Made by a program: the position numbers and the translations under genes. The notes below the pieces were generated by a model. That model saw nothing but the letters and a program-made list of their open reading frames with translations. It was not told the origin of the DNA and made no database searches. A stretch of DNA of 64,000 bases, from the NCBI RefSeq assembly GCF_025949695.1, contig NZ_JAPDFL010000001.1, forward strand, positions 974,001 to 1,038,000, in the 5' to 3' direction. Shown piece after piece: positions 52,789 to 62,493 of the stretch (the stretch's first letter is position 1; every line of letters begins with the position of its first letter). The stretch comes from Pararhodobacter zhoushanensis. Its GTDB lineage: Bacteria; Pseudomonadota; Alphaproteobacteria; Rhodobacterales; Rhodobacteraceae.

Positions 52789-53373
52789 TCAGCCCATCTC
52801 TGCCGAGGGGATGATCGGGAAGAACACGCCGCCCGACCACAGCCCGAACCAGCTGTCGCCCTCGTGCTCGGCGTGTGCACCCAGTTCCACCAGCCGGTAA
52901 AAGCTCTTGCGGTCGATGAGCGCTTCAAGCCCGGCGCGGATCATCACATAGGGGGCTGGTTCGCCGGTTTCGGGGTCGCGGGTGACGCGCAGGGGGTGGT
53001 CGGGGCCAGCCTCGACAAAATCGCCGACGTTGGTTTCAAACCGCAGGGATTGCGCAGGTCCGTTGCCGCTGGCGGTGAAATCGACGGCGACAAAGGGGGC
53101 GTCATCGACGGTGATGCCGACCTTCTCGACGGGGGTGACCAGAAAATACTTGCCATCTTCCAACTTGAGGATGGTCGAGAACAGCCGTACCAAAGGCGCG
53201 CGGCCAATCGGGGTGCCCAGATAGAACCACGTCCCGTCGCGGGCGATGCGCATGTCCAGATCCCCGCAAAACGGCGGGTTCCACAGGTGGACCGGCGGCA
53301 ATCCACCCTTCTTCGCCGCCTTTTGCGCCGAGGCGGCCAGCGAGTCGGCGTTCGGGGTCGGGTGAGAAGACAT
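52789..53373 (-). CDS. DUF1285 family protein
   Basis: A 194-residue protein with VHLWNPPFCGDLDMRIARDGTWFYLGTPIGRAPLVRLFSTILKLEDGKYFLVTPVEKVGI, the characteristic DUF1285 block, and RKSFYRLVELG near the C-terminus. Two-lobed PH-like fold known from structural genomics; role unknown. It is divergent from the ChaC-like gene. Confidence 0.9.
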   Translation of the reverse strand: MSSHPTPNADSLAASAQKAAKKGGLPPVHLWNPPFCGDLDMRIARDGTWFYLGTPIGRAPLVRLFSTILKLEDGKYFLVTPVEKVGITVDDAPFVAVDFTASGNGPAQSLRFETNVGDFVEAGPDHPLRVTRDPETGEPAPYVMIRAGLEALIDRKSFYRLVELGAHAEHEGDSWFGLWSGGVFFPIIPSAEMG

Positions 53374-53489
53374 AGATACTTTCCAGTTGGGGGCGGGTTC
53401 TTGGCATTACAGGACTATATAGTCGCCCCTGACATAAAATCACGCGCCGAAGGAAACGGGTGCGCGAACGAGATTGGAAAACCCGGCGC

Positions 53490-54224
53490 ATGTCCGACGA
53501 CCCTTTCCTGTATCATCCGGGCCTGCGGGATCTGATCATCGACCCGGCGCACTCGGCATTCCGCCAATTAACGACGGCCTCTGTCCGCGAGAGGGTCGAA
53601 GCCAAGGGCTATTCGACCGCATGGCTGCGCACCGATGCCGAACGCGAGGCGCTGCGCCACGCGTTTCTGGCGGATTGGCCGGGCGATATGTGGATCTTCG
53701 CCTATGGCTCGCTGATGTGGGATCCGGGCATCCATTTCACGCAGGTGCGCCGGGCGCATATGCCGGGCTATGCGCGGCGTTTCATCCTGCGCGACGTGAA
53801 CGGTGGACGCGGCACGCCTGAGGCACCGGGCCTGATGGCCGCGCTCGATCACGGGGTTGAGGGCTGCGACGGGCTTGCGTTCCGCATCGATGCGGCGCAG
53901 GTCGATGCCGAGACCGCCGTGCTGTGGCAGCGCGAGATGATCGGCGCGGGCTATATCCCCATCGTCGCCCCGGCGCAGACCGAAGCCGGGACGATCCGCT
54001 GCGTGACGTTCCTTGCCGATCACGCCGCGGACAGCATCGTCGCCGGTCTCAGCCGTGCCGAGCAGGTCCGGTGTCTGGCGACGGGCGAAGGGTTCCTTGG
54101 CACCAGTCTGGACTATCTGCGCGGCATCCACCGGCACTTTGCGGCGCTGCGGATCGAGGATCCGCACGTCTCGGGTCTGCTGGCCGAGGCCGAGGCACTG
54201 GCAGCGCATCTGGCGGCTAAATAG
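53490..54224 (+). CDS. ChaC-like gamma-glutamylcyclotransferase
   Basis: A 244-residue cytosolic enzyme that would break glutathione into 5-oxoproline and Cys-Gly. WIFAYGSLMWDPGIHFTQVRRAHMPGYARRFIL is the ChaC hallmark (YGSLMWxP substrate loop), with FLADHAADSIVAGLS and GTSLDYLRG later. The catalytic Glu is not certain from the motif alone. The ATG at 53490 is taken, though the frame opens at 53460. Confidence 0.85.
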   Translation: MSDDPFLYHPGLRDLIIDPAHSAFRQLTTASVRERVEAKGYSTAWLRTDAEREALRHAFLADWPGDMWIFAYGSLMWDPGIHFTQVRRAHMPGYARRFILRDVNGGRGTPEAPGLMAALDHGVEGCDGLAFRIDAAQVDAETAVLWQREMIGAGYIPIVAPAQTEAGTIRCVTFLADHAADSIVAGLSRAEQVRCLATGEGFLGTSLDYLRGIHRHFAALRIEDPHVSGLLAEAEALAAHLAAK

Positions 54225-54256
54225 CGATCACGGCACCGGGGTTTCGGGGCAGGGTT

Positions 54257-54274
54257 GTCACATTGTCTTGTGAC
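54257..54274. promoter_or_regulatory. Possible operator upstream of the MoxR operon
   Basis: GTCAC-N8-GTGAC, 93 bases before the moxR ATG. The only obvious inverted repeat in the 142-base gap. It could be a regulator site or hairpin; unproven. Confidence 0.3.
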
Positions 54275-54366
54275 GCCGTCATTTTATCCAACTTGGTCTG
54301 GGCGAACTGCGTTGGCCTGACGTATAAACCGGGCGAACACTGATCACGCCCGGAGGAAATGCGCCC

Positions 54367-55371
54367 ATGAGCGACACGTTGGTCCCCGCGATCGAGGCGC
54401 TTGGCGCCCGGCTTCAACAGGCCCGCGCCGCCATTGCGCCCCGGTTTATCGGTCAGGAGACGGTGGTGGACCTGTCGCTGATGGCGCTGTTGTCGGGCGG
54501 TCATGCGCTGTTGGTCGGCCTGCCGGGGCTGGGCAAGACGCGGCTGGTCGACACGCTGGCGACGGTGATGGGGCTGCAATCCAACCGCATCCAGTTCACG
54601 CCCGACCTGATGCCGTCGGATATTCTGGGCTCGGAAGTGCTGGACACCGACGCCGATGGCCGCCGCGCCTTTCGGTTCATCGAGGGGCCGGTGTTCTGCC
54701 AGCTGCTCATGGCCGACGAGATCAACCGCGCCAGCCCGCGCACGCAATCGGCGCTGTTGCAGGCGATGCAGGAGCGTGAGGTGACCATCGCCGGTCAGCA
54801 CCGCAAGCTGGGCCTGCCGTTCCACGTTCTGGCCACGCAAAACCCCATCGAGCAAGAGGGCACCTATCCGCTGCCCGAGGCGCAGCTTGACCGTTTTCTG
54901 GTGCAGATCGACGTCGATTATCCCGATCTGGCCACCGAACGCGCGATCCTGCTGGCCACCACGGGCACCGAAGAGGGCGTGGTGCATGAGGTCTTCTCGC
55001 CCGCCGATCTGCTGGCCGCCCAAACGCTGATCCGCCGGATGCCGGTGGGTGAAAGTGTTGTGGCGACGATTCTGGAGCTGGTGCGCGCCTGCCGTCCCGG
55101 CACGCCGGATGCCGACCCCAGTCTGGGCGACTCGTTGGCCTGGGGCCCCGGCCCGCGCGCCGCGCAGGCGCTGATGCTGGCGGTGCGCGCGCGGGCGCTG
55201 TTGCAGGGGCGGCTGGCCCCCTCGGCCGAGGATGTCGCGGCGCTGGCGCGTCCGGTGCTCATTCACCGCATGGCGCTGAGCTTTGCGGCGCGCGCGCGGG
55301 GCGAGACGCTGGGCGGCGTGATCGACCGGGTGGCGGGCCGCGTGACCGGCACGTTCGAGGCGGCGGCGTGA
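54367..55371 (+). CDS. MoxR family AAA+ ATPase
   Basis: A 334-residue AAA+ chaperone. Walker A VGLPGLGKTRL, Walker B LLMADEINRASPRTQSALLQAMQE, sensor 1 VLATQNPIEQEGTYPLPEAQLDRFL, as in MoxR. These help mature protein complexes, often with a VWA-containing partner. CGGAGG precedes the ATG. Its stop overlaps the GTG of the DUF58 gene (GTGA). First gene of a four-gene run. Confidence 0.94.
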   Translation: MSDTLVPAIEALGARLQQARAAIAPRFIGQETVVDLSLMALLSGGHALLVGLPGLGKTRLVDTLATVMGLQSNRIQFTPDLMPSDILGSEVLDTDADGRRAFRFIEGPVFCQLLMADEINRASPRTQSALLQAMQEREVTIAGQHRKLGLPFHVLATQNPIEQEGTYPLPEAQLDRFLVQIDVDYPDLATERAILLATTGTEEGVVHEVFSPADLLAAQTLIRRMPVGESVVATILELVRACRPGTPDADPSLGDSLAWGPGPRAAQALMLAVRARALLQGRLAPSAEDVAALARPVLIHRMALSFAARARGETLGGVIDRVAGRVTGTFEAAA

Positions 55372-56267
55372 GCCAAAGCAGCGCCTCTGGCGGCAGTGCA
55401 GGTCTGCGCCGCGCCGGTGAGGCGCTGTCGGGCGCATTGCCCGCGCTGCTGGTCAGCGCCGAACATCTGACCGCCAGCGTGCTGCCCGGCGCGCATGGGC
55501 GCAGGCGCTCTGGCCCGGGGTCCGAGTTCTGGCAATTCCGCCCGATTGGCCCGGGCGATGAGGCGTCGCGCATCGACTGGCGACGCTCGGGCCGGGGCGA
55601 TGATCTGTATCTGCGTGAAAGCGAATGGCAGGCGGCACGGCCAGTGAGCCTGTGGGTCGACGGCGGTGCCGCGATGACCTTCACCGGCGACAAGGCGCGC
55701 GAGACCAAATCCTACCGCGCCCGCCTGCTGGCCATGGCGCTGGCGCTGGTCCTTTTGCGCGGCGGCGAACGGGTGGGGCTGGCCGAGGCCGACATGACCC
55801 CCCGCGCCGGGCGCGCGCAGGCCAACCGGCTGGCGGTCGCGCTGGCCGAAGAGCCGGGCGTTGCCGGCGAGCATGGCGCGATCGACCTGCATGCCGCGCC
55901 GACCGGCGGGCATGTGGTGCTGTTTTCCGATTTTCTGGGCGAGCTTGCCCCCATCGAGAGCGCGCTGGCGCTGGCCGCCGCGCGCAGCATGCGCGGCATT
56001 CTGGTGCAGGTGCTCGACCCGGTGGAAGAAGCGTTTCCCTATGATGGCCGCACCCGGTTCGAAAGCATGTCAGGCCATATGAGTTTCGAGACCCTGCGCG
56101 CCAGCGATCTGCGCGCGCAATACCGCGACAAACTGGCCGCGCGCAAAGACCGGCTGGCAGCGATGGCGCGGCAGTCGGGCTGGCACGCCACGACGCTGCA
56201 CACCGACAGGTCAGCGGCTGAGGGGCTGTTGTGGCTCTATCAGGCGCTGGGCGGGGGGCAGAAATGA
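55368..56267 (+). CDS. DUF58 domain protein
   Basis: A 299-residue protein. GRRRSGPGSEFWQFRPIGPGDEASRIDWRRSGRGDDLYLRESEW is the DUF58 core. It is usually encoded directly after moxR and proposed to be a MoxR partner. No membrane segment stands out. GTG start at 55368 overlaps moxR. Confidence 0.92.
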   Translation: MSQSSASGGSAGLRRAGEALSGALPALLVSAEHLTASVLPGAHGRRRSGPGSEFWQFRPIGPGDEASRIDWRRSGRGDDLYLRESEWQAARPVSLWVDGGAAMTFTGDKARETKSYRARLLAMALALVLLRGGERVGLAEADMTPRAGRAQANRLAVALAEEPGVAGEHGAIDLHAAPTGGHVVLFSDFLGELAPIESALALAAARSMRGILVQVLDPVEEAFPYDGRTRFESMSGHMSFETLRASDLRAQYRDKLAARKDRLAAMARQSGWHATTLHTDRSAAEGLLWLYQALGGGQK

Positions 56268-59044
56268 GCCTGTTCTCGGCCCTTGGCTTTACCGCGCCCG
56301 TGTTGCTCTGGGCGCTGCTGGCACTGCCGATCCTGTGGTGGCTGCTGCGCGCCGTGCCCCCCGCGCCGGTGCGCCGCCGCTTTCCCGGCATCGCGCTGCT
56401 GCTTGGGCTGCGCGAGCGTGACCCGGAAAGCCAGCGCACGCCGTGGTGGTTGCTCTTGCTGCGTGTGGCGGCGCTGGCGGCGCTGATACTGGCGCTGGCG
56501 GGGCCGGTGCTGAACCCCTCGCGCGCGTTGCCGGGGCAGGGGCCGTTGTTGGTGGTGCTGGATGGCAGCTGGGCTTCTGCCCGCGACTGGCCGCGCCGGA
56601 TGGAGCGCGCGGGGCAGGCGCTGGACGCCGCCCAACGCGCCGGGCGTCCGGTGGCGGTGGTCACACTGACCGATCCGCCGGTCGGTGAGATCGAATTCCG
56701 CGCGGGCGAGTTCTGGCGTGAGCGCCTGCCGGGACTGGCACCGCGCCCCTGGACCCCCGGCGCTGCGCTGCCCGATTGGCCGGCGGCGCTGCCTGAGGCG
56801 GTTGAGACGCTGTGGATTTCCGACGGTCTGGCCCGAGATGGTCGTGCAGCGCTGTTGGCGGCGCTTGAGGACCACGGCCCGGTGCAGGTGTTCGAGCCTG
56901 CAACCCCGGTTCTGGCGCTGGCCCCTGCCACGTTCGACGGTGAGGCGGTGACGGTCACCGCGCGCCGCAGCGGCGGGCCCGAACAGGCGCTGACCCTGCT
57001 GGCGATTGGCCGCGATCCGGCGGGGGCCGAGCGCGATCTGGCCCGCGCGCCGCTGGGCTTCGCGGCGGATGCGCTCAGTGCCGAGGCCAGCTTCACCCTG
57101 CCGCCCGAGCTGCGCAACCGCATCACCCGGTTCCAGATCGAAGCCGCGCGCGGGGCGGGCGCGGTCAGCCTGAGCGACGACAGCCTGCGCCGCCGCAAGG
57201 TCGCGCTGCTGACCGTGCGCGAGGGGAATGAATCGCTCGCCTTGCTCTCGCCGCTGCACTATCTGCGCGAGGCGCTGATGCCGACCTCGGATCTGGTCGA
57301 AAGCGCCAGTCTGGACGATCTGCTGCTGGCCGGGCCGGATGTGCTGGTGCTGGCCGATATGCCCAGCCTGTCGCAGACCGAAACCGACGACCTGACCGCG
57401 TGGGTTGACGGGGGCGGCTTGCTCTTGCGCTTTGCCGGGCCGCGCATGGCCGGGGCGGGCGCGAACGCGCTGCTGGGCGCGCCGGGGCAGGCCGATGACC
57501 CGCTCTTGCCCGTGCCCTTGCGCGCCGGGGGCCGCACCGTGGGTGGGGCGATGAGCTGGGGCGACCCGCGATCCTTGGCACCCTTCCCGGACACTTCGCC
57601 CTTCGCCGGGCTGCCCGTGCCCGCCGATGTCGGCATCCGCGCGCAGGTTCTGGCGCAGCCGGGGCCGGACCTGTCCGAGCGCACGATTGCTGCCCTTGCC
57701 GATGGCACCCCGCTGGTGACCCGCCGCGCGATCGGCGCGGGGCAGGTGGTGCTGTTCCACGTCACCGCGAATGCCGAATGGTCGAATCTGCCGCTGTCGG
57801 GGCTGTTTGTGTCGATGCTGGAACGGCTGGCCGTCAGCACCCAGGGCGGCGCGCCCGAGGCGGCGGACCTGGCCGGGACGCATTGGCAGCCTGAGGACGT
57901 GATGGACGGGTTCGGGCTGCTGTCTGACGCTGGCGACCGGGCGGCGGTCACGGGCGAGGAACTCGCCCCCGTGCTGGCCGGAACCGCGCAACCGGGGCCG
58001 AACCTGCCGCCGGGCCTGTACGCCGGGACGGCGCTGCGGCTGGCGGTGAACGCGACCGACGCGCAAACCCCGCTGACCCCGGCACAATGGCCGCTGGGCA
58101 CCAATCTGGAAACCGGCGTCGAACGGCCCGAGGTGCCGCTTGCAGGCTATCTCTTCGCGCTGGCCGCCGCCGTGCTGATGGCCGACGCGCTGGCCACGCT
58201 GGCGCTGGGCGGGCGGCTGCTGCGCGCGGCACTGGTGCTGCTGGCGCTGGGCGCTGCGGTGCCGCGCGCACAGGCGCAAGACATTGATCCGCGCATTCTG
58301 GAGGCGACGGAATCGGTGGTGCTGGGGGCCGTGTCCTCGGGCGATGCACAGGTGGATGAGGTCGCGCTGGCAGGCTTGCGCGGCTTGTCGAACGCGTTGT
58401 TCCTGCGGTCTTCTGTCGAGCCTGCGTCGGCAATGTCCGTCGACATCGAGCAGGACGAGCTGTCGGTCTTTCCGTTCCTTTACTGGCCGGTGACACCTGA
58501 CAGCCCGCTGCCGTCCCCGGATGCCAATGCCCGGCTGAACCGCTATCTGCGCTCGGGCGGGATGATCCTGTTCGACACACGCGATGCTGAAGCCGCGCGG
58601 CTGTCAGGCGGCACCACCAGCGCCGGACGCCGCCTGCAGCAGATCACCGCCGGGCTGGATATTCCCCCGCTGGAACCGCTGCCGGTGGACCATGTGCTGA
58701 CCCGCACCTTCTATCTGCTGGGCGATTATCCCGGCCGCTATCAGGGCGGCACCGTCTGGGTCGAGGCCGCGCCGCCGGATGCCCAACGCGCCGAAGGCAT
58801 GCCGTTTCGCAACCTGAATGACGGGGTGACGCCGGTGGTGTTTGGCTCGAACGATTGGGCCTCGGCCTGGGCGGTGGACGAACGCGGGATGCCACTGCTG
58901 CCGGTGGGCCGCGGCTCGACCGGCGAGCGGCAGCGCGAAATGGCGATCCGGTTCGGGGTCAATCTGGTGATGCATGTGCTGTCGGGGAATTACAAATCCG
59001 ATCAGGTGCATGTGCCCGCATTGCTGGAAAGGCTGGGCCAATGA
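56264..59044 (+). CDS. BatA-N / DUF4159 membrane protein
   Basis: A 926-residue protein. N-terminal BatA-like unit with two membrane segments (LFSALGFTAPVLLWALLALPILWWLLRAVPP and LLLLRVAALAALILALAGP), then a VWA-like region, a further membrane segment near residue 640 (LAGYLFALAAAVLMADALATLALGG), and a C-terminal DUF4159 domain (about 700-926) with VFPFLYWPVTPDSPLPSPDANARLNRYLRSGGMILFDTRD. The start at 56264 overlaps the DUF58 stop (ATGA). Part of the MoxR operon. Confidence 0.88.
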   Translation: MSLFSALGFTAPVLLWALLALPILWWLLRAVPPAPVRRRFPGIALLLGLRERDPESQRTPWWLLLLRVAALAALILALAGPVLNPSRALPGQGPLLVVLDGSWASARDWPRRMERAGQALDAAQRAGRPVAVVTLTDPPVGEIEFRAGEFWRERLPGLAPRPWTPGAALPDWPAALPEAVETLWISDGLARDGRAALLAALEDHGPVQVFEPATPVLALAPATFDGEAVTVTARRSGGPEQALTLLAIGRDPAGAERDLARAPLGFAADALSAEASFTLPPELRNRITRFQIEAARGAGAVSLSDDSLRRRKVALLTVREGNESLALLSPLHYLREALMPTSDLVESASLDDLLLAGPDVLVLADMPSLSQTETDDLTAWVDGGGLLLRFAGPRMAGAGANALLGAPGQADDPLLPVPLRAGGRTVGGAMSWGDPRSLAPFPDTSPFAGLPVPADVGIRAQVLAQPGPDLSERTIAALADGTPLVTRRAIGAGQVVLFHVTANAEWSNLPLSGLFVSMLERLAVSTQGGAPEAADLAGTHWQPEDVMDGFGLLSDAGDRAAVTGEELAPVLAGTAQPGPNLPPGLYAGTALRLAVNATDAQTPLTPAQWPLGTNLETGVERPEVPLAGYLFALAAAVLMADALATLALGGRLLRAALVLLALGAAVPRAQAQDIDPRILEATESVVLGAVSSGDAQVDEVALAGLRGLSNALFLRSSVEPASAMSVDIEQDELSVFPFLYWPVTPDSPLPSPDANARLNRYLRSGGMILFDTRDAEAARLSGGTTSAGRRLQQITAGLDIPPLEPLPVDHVLTRTFYLLGDYPGRYQGGTVWVEAAPPDAQRAEGMPFRNLNDGVTPVVFGSNDWASAWAVDERGMPLLPVGRGSTGERQREMAIRFGVNLVMHVLSGNYKSDQVHVPALLERLGQ

Positions 59045-61113
59045 TGGGTGCCGAGGTGGTCTTTGACCCGCTGCTGATCTGGCCGGTGATCGCCGGTCTG
59101 GGCGCGGCGGCGCTGCTGGTTACCGCGCTGTCCCTCTGGCGCGGGCTGGCTGGCTGGGCGTTCCGGGCATTGGGCTTTGCGCTGATCCTGACGGCGCTGG
59201 CCAATCCGTCACTGCAGAACGAGGACCGGCAAGCGCTGAGCGACATCGCGCTGGTGCTGCGCGACGAGACCGGCTCGAACCGGCTGAGCGACCGGCAGGC
59301 GCAGAGCGAGGCGGCGGTGACACAGCTGTCGGCTGAACTGGCACGGCTGGGGATCGAGGAACGCGTGGTCTCGGTCGCGGATGCGCCCGACAACGGCGGC
59401 TCGACCCTGAACACCGCGCTGGATGCAGCACTGGCCGACCTGCCGCGCGACCGGCTGGCGGGCGTATTCGTGGTGTCCGACGGTCTGGCGCATGACGCAG
59501 CGACGACCCCGCCGCCCGCCCCTGTGCATCTGGTGCAGACCGGCGAGGCGCAGGACTGGGACCGCCGCCTGATCGTGCGCAACGCCCCGGCTTATGGCAT
59601 CCTTGGCGAAACAATGCGCCTGACCCTGCGGATCGAGGATGAGGGCAACGTCCCCGAAGCCCTGAGCGACCGCCCGGTGCAGGTGGGCTTTGCCCTGAAC
59701 GGCGAGGATCTGCGCTATGCCACCGCCCCGGTGGGCGAGGATATGGGGCTGGACCTGACGCTGGATCGCGGCGGGCTGAACGTGCTGCGCTTTGTGCTGG
59801 AACCGCAGGACGGCGAGCTGACCGACCGCAACAATGCGGCCGTGGTGCAGATCAACGGCATCCGCGACCGGTTGCGCGTTTTGCTGGTGTCGGGCGAGCC
59901 GCATACCGGGCAGCGGACCTGGCGCAACCTGCTGAAGTCGGACCCCTCGGTCGATCTGGTGCATTTCACCATCCTGCGCCCGCCAGACCGTCAGGACGGC
60001 GTGCCGGTGAATGAGCTGTCGCTGATCGCCTTCCCGACGCGCGAGCTGTTCGTCGAGAAGATCGACGAATTCGACCTGATCATCTTTGATCGCTACCGGC
60101 GGCGCGGCATCCTGCCCAGCTCGTATTTCGAGAACATCCGGCGCTATGTCAGCGAGGGCGGCGCGCTGCTGGTTGTCGGGGGAACGGAGCTGGCCAGCGC
60201 CGAGAGCATCTATCACTCGCCGCTGGGCCGCATCCTTCCGGGCGAACCGACAGCGCGGGTGTTCGAGCAGCCGTTTACGCCGCATCTGAGCGAGATGGGC
60301 CAGCGCCACCCGGTGACGGCAGGGCTGGACGCGGACTACCCGCCGCGCGCGGGCAGCGATGCGCCCAGCTGGGGCCGCTGGCTGCGCCAGATCGATCTGA
60401 CGCCGCGCGGCGGCGCGGTGGTGATGCAGGGGGTCGATGAGCGGCCGCTGCTGATCCTCGATCACGCGGGCGAAGGGCGCGTGGCGATCCTCGCCTCGGA
60501 TCAGGCGTGGCTGTGGGATCGCGGATTCGAGGGCGGCGGACCGCAGGCCGAACTGCTGCGGCGGCTGGCGCACTGGATGATGCGCGAGCCGGATCTGGAA
60601 GAAGAGGCTTTGGTGGCGGAGGCCGACGGGCAGGGGCTGCGCATCACCCGCCGCTCGCTGGACGACGGGCCGCATGGCGTGACGATCACCGGGCCGGATG
60701 ACAGCACGGTCGAGGTGCCGCTGGTCGAGACGGCGCCGGGGCGGTTCACCGCCGACTGGCAGGGCGCGGAGCCGGGGCTCTACCGCCTGCGCTCGGGGGA
60801 ACAGGAGACGGTGGCCGTCCTGGGCACGGCAAACCCGCGTGAATATGAACGTGTGGTGGCAGGTGGGACACCCCTCGCCCCCCTGCTGGATGCAACGCGC
60901 GGCGGCACCGCTGTGATCGCCGCCGGTCTGCCCGCGCTGCGCCTGATCGACGCCGGGAGACAGGCTTACGGACGGGGTTGGTTGGGCGTGACGCCGCGCG
61001 GTGCCTACGTCACCACTGACCTGCGCCTGACGCCGCTGTTGCCCGCCTGGGCCTGGCTGTTGCTGGGGGTGGGCTTCGTGCTGGGCGGATGGCTGCGCGA
61101 ATCTCGCCGGTAG
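59041..61113 (+). CDS. Membrane protein with glutamine-amidotransferase-like domain
   Basis: A 690-residue protein. Two N-terminal membrane segments (LLIWPVIAGLGAAALLVTALSLW, AFRALGFALILTALANP), a VWA-like stretch (ALVLRDETGSNRLS), then a class-I glutamine-amidotransferase-like region (LLVSGEPHTGQRTWRNLLKSD; FDLIIFDRYRRRGIL) in which I see no catalytic Cys, and a C-terminal membrane segment (AWAWLLLGVGFVLGGWL). The ATG at 59041 overlaps the previous stop. Last gene of the MoxR operon. Confidence 0.82.
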   Translation: MMGAEVVFDPLLIWPVIAGLGAAALLVTALSLWRGLAGWAFRALGFALILTALANPSLQNEDRQALSDIALVLRDETGSNRLSDRQAQSEAAVTQLSAELARLGIEERVVSVADAPDNGGSTLNTALDAALADLPRDRLAGVFVVSDGLAHDAATTPPPAPVHLVQTGEAQDWDRRLIVRNAPAYGILGETMRLTLRIEDEGNVPEALSDRPVQVGFALNGEDLRYATAPVGEDMGLDLTLDRGGLNVLRFVLEPQDGELTDRNNAAVVQINGIRDRLRVLLVSGEPHTGQRTWRNLLKSDPSVDLVHFTILRPPDRQDGVPVNELSLIAFPTRELFVEKIDEFDLIIFDRYRRRGILPSSYFENIRRYVSEGGALLVVGGTELASAESIYHSPLGRILPGEPTARVFEQPFTPHLSEMGQRHPVTAGLDADYPPRAGSDAPSWGRWLRQIDLTPRGGAVVMQGVDERPLLILDHAGEGRVAILASDQAWLWDRGFEGGGPQAELLRRLAHWMMREPDLEEEALVAEADGQGLRITRRSLDDGPHGVTITGPDDSTVEVPLVETAPGRFTADWQGAEPGLYRLRSGEQETVAVLGTANPREYERVVAGGTPLAPLLDATRGGTAVIAAGLPALRLIDAGRQAYGRGWLGVTPRGAYVTTDLRLTPLLPAWAWLLLGVGFVLGGWLRESRR

Positions 61114-61134
61114 GAGCGGCGCTCGGGCCCATCG

Positions 61135-61322
61135 AGGGCCCTCGCGCCGCGCGGGGCCAGCCCCGCGCCCCGTTCAAGGGGGACGCACGCGCCCCCTTGA
61201 AGATCCCCCCGTGGATATTTTCAGACAGATGATGAGGCGTGGTTAACGAAACCTTATCATCTGTCCTTAAATATCCTGGGGGGTGAATTGGCCGTCAGGC
61301 CAAGAGGGGGCGAGGCCCCCTC
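61135..61322. repeat. Composite head-to-head palindromic element with TTCAAGGGGG hairpin (copy 2)
   Basis: Same architecture as 25331-25495. The centre pairs GGATATTT..GACAGATGAT (61213-61233) with ATCATCTGTC..AAATATCC (61256-61276) around GGTTAACGAAACC. Left arm: the 29-base hairpin (61173-61201) identical to 45352-45380. Right arm: GGGGGG with TGA, GGCCgtcaGGCC and GGGGGCgagGCCCCC. No gene supported here. Confidence 0.78.
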
Positions 61323-61338
61323 TCTGTTTCCTTTTCCC

Positions 61339-62493
61339 TCAGAGACAGCTTTCGAACAGCGCGCGGGTGTTCTCTGCCGTCATCTCGATCGGGTTGCCGC
61401 CGCAGGACGGGTCTTCCAGCGCCATGGCCGTCAGCGTGTCGAGGTCAGGATCGCTCACCCCCAGCGCGGTCAGCGTTTGCGGGATGGCCAGCGTTTCACG
61501 CAGGTCCATCACCGCCGCGCGGAATCCGTCGAACCCGCCGTCGATGCCCAGATAAGCCGCCGCGCGGGGCAGGCGGTCTTCAATTGCGGGACGGTTGAAG
61601 TCGAGCACCATCGGCATCACCACCGCGTTCGTCGTGCCGTGGTGGGTGTTGTAGACCGCGCCGATCGGGTGGCTGAGCGAGTGAATCGCGCCCAGCCCCT
61701 TCTGGAACGCCACCGCGCCCATCGCTGCCGCGGACATCATATGCGCCCGCGCCTCAAGGTCGGTCGGGTTGGCGTAGACGCGTGGCAGGTTCTCGAACAC
61801 CAGCCGCATGCCTTCCAGCGCGATGCCCTGACTCATCGGATGGTAGAAGGGCGAGCAATAGGCCTCAAGACAATGCGCCAGCGCGTCCATGCCGGTCCCG
61901 GCGGTGATGAAGCGCGGCATGCCCACGGTCAGCGCCGGGTCGCAGATCGTCACCGCCGGCATCAGTTTGGGGTGGAAGATGATCTTCTTCTTATGCGTCA
62001 CCGCATTGGTCAGCACCCCTGCGCGCCCGACCTCGGACCCCGTTCCTGCTGTCGTCGGCACCGCGATGATCGGCGCGATGGCGCTGGCATCGGCGCGGGT
62101 CCACCAGTCGCCGATATCCTCCAGATCCCAGACGCTGAGATCGCCGCGCTGGCCCGCCATCAGCGCGATCATCTTGCCCAGATCCAGCGCCGAGCCGCCG
62201 CCGAAACAGAGCACCCCGTCATGCCCGCCCGCCTTATACACCGCGATCCCGGCGGCCATGTTGGCCTCGGTCGGGTTGGCATCGACGTCGGAAAACACGC
62301 CGCGTCCCAGCCCGGCGGCTTCCAGCACATCCAGCGCCTGCGCGGTGATCGGCAGCGAGGCCAGCGCCTTGTCGGTCACCAGCAGCGGCGCTTTCAGGCC
62401 CACGGCCTTGCAGTGATCGGCCAGTTCATTGATCCGTCCCACGCCGAATTTTATCGCGGTCGGGTAGGACCAGTTCATGGTGGGAACGCTCAT
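61339..62493 (-). CDS. Iron-containing alcohol dehydrogenase
   Basis: A 384-residue NAD(P)-linked dehydrogenase of the group III type. FGGGSALDLGKMIALM and PTTAGTGSEVGRAGV bind the dinucleotide. The metal ligands fall in TAGTGMDALAHCLEAY (Asp, His) and GAIHSLSHPIGAVYNTHHGTTNAV (His residues). The start at 62493 overlaps the stop of the aldehyde dehydrogenase (ATGA), so the two probably oxidise an alcohol and then its aldehyde. Substrate unknown. Confidence 0.92.
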   Translation of the reverse strand: MSVPTMNWSYPTAIKFGVGRINELADHCKAVGLKAPLLVTDKALASLPITAQALDVLEAAGLGRGVFSDVDANPTEANMAAGIAVYKAGGHDGVLCFGGGSALDLGKMIALMAGQRGDLSVWDLEDIGDWWTRADASAIAPIIAVPTTAGTGSEVGRAGVLTNAVTHKKKIIFHPKLMPAVTICDPALTVGMPRFITAGTGMDALAHCLEAYCSPFYHPMSQGIALEGMRLVFENLPRVYANPTDLEARAHMMSAAAMGAVAFQKGLGAIHSLSHPIGAVYNTHHGTTNAVVMPMVLDFNRPAIEDRLPRAAAYLGIDGGFDGFRAAVMDLRETLAIPQTLTALGVSDPDLDTLTAMALEDPSCGGNPIEMTAENTRALFESCL

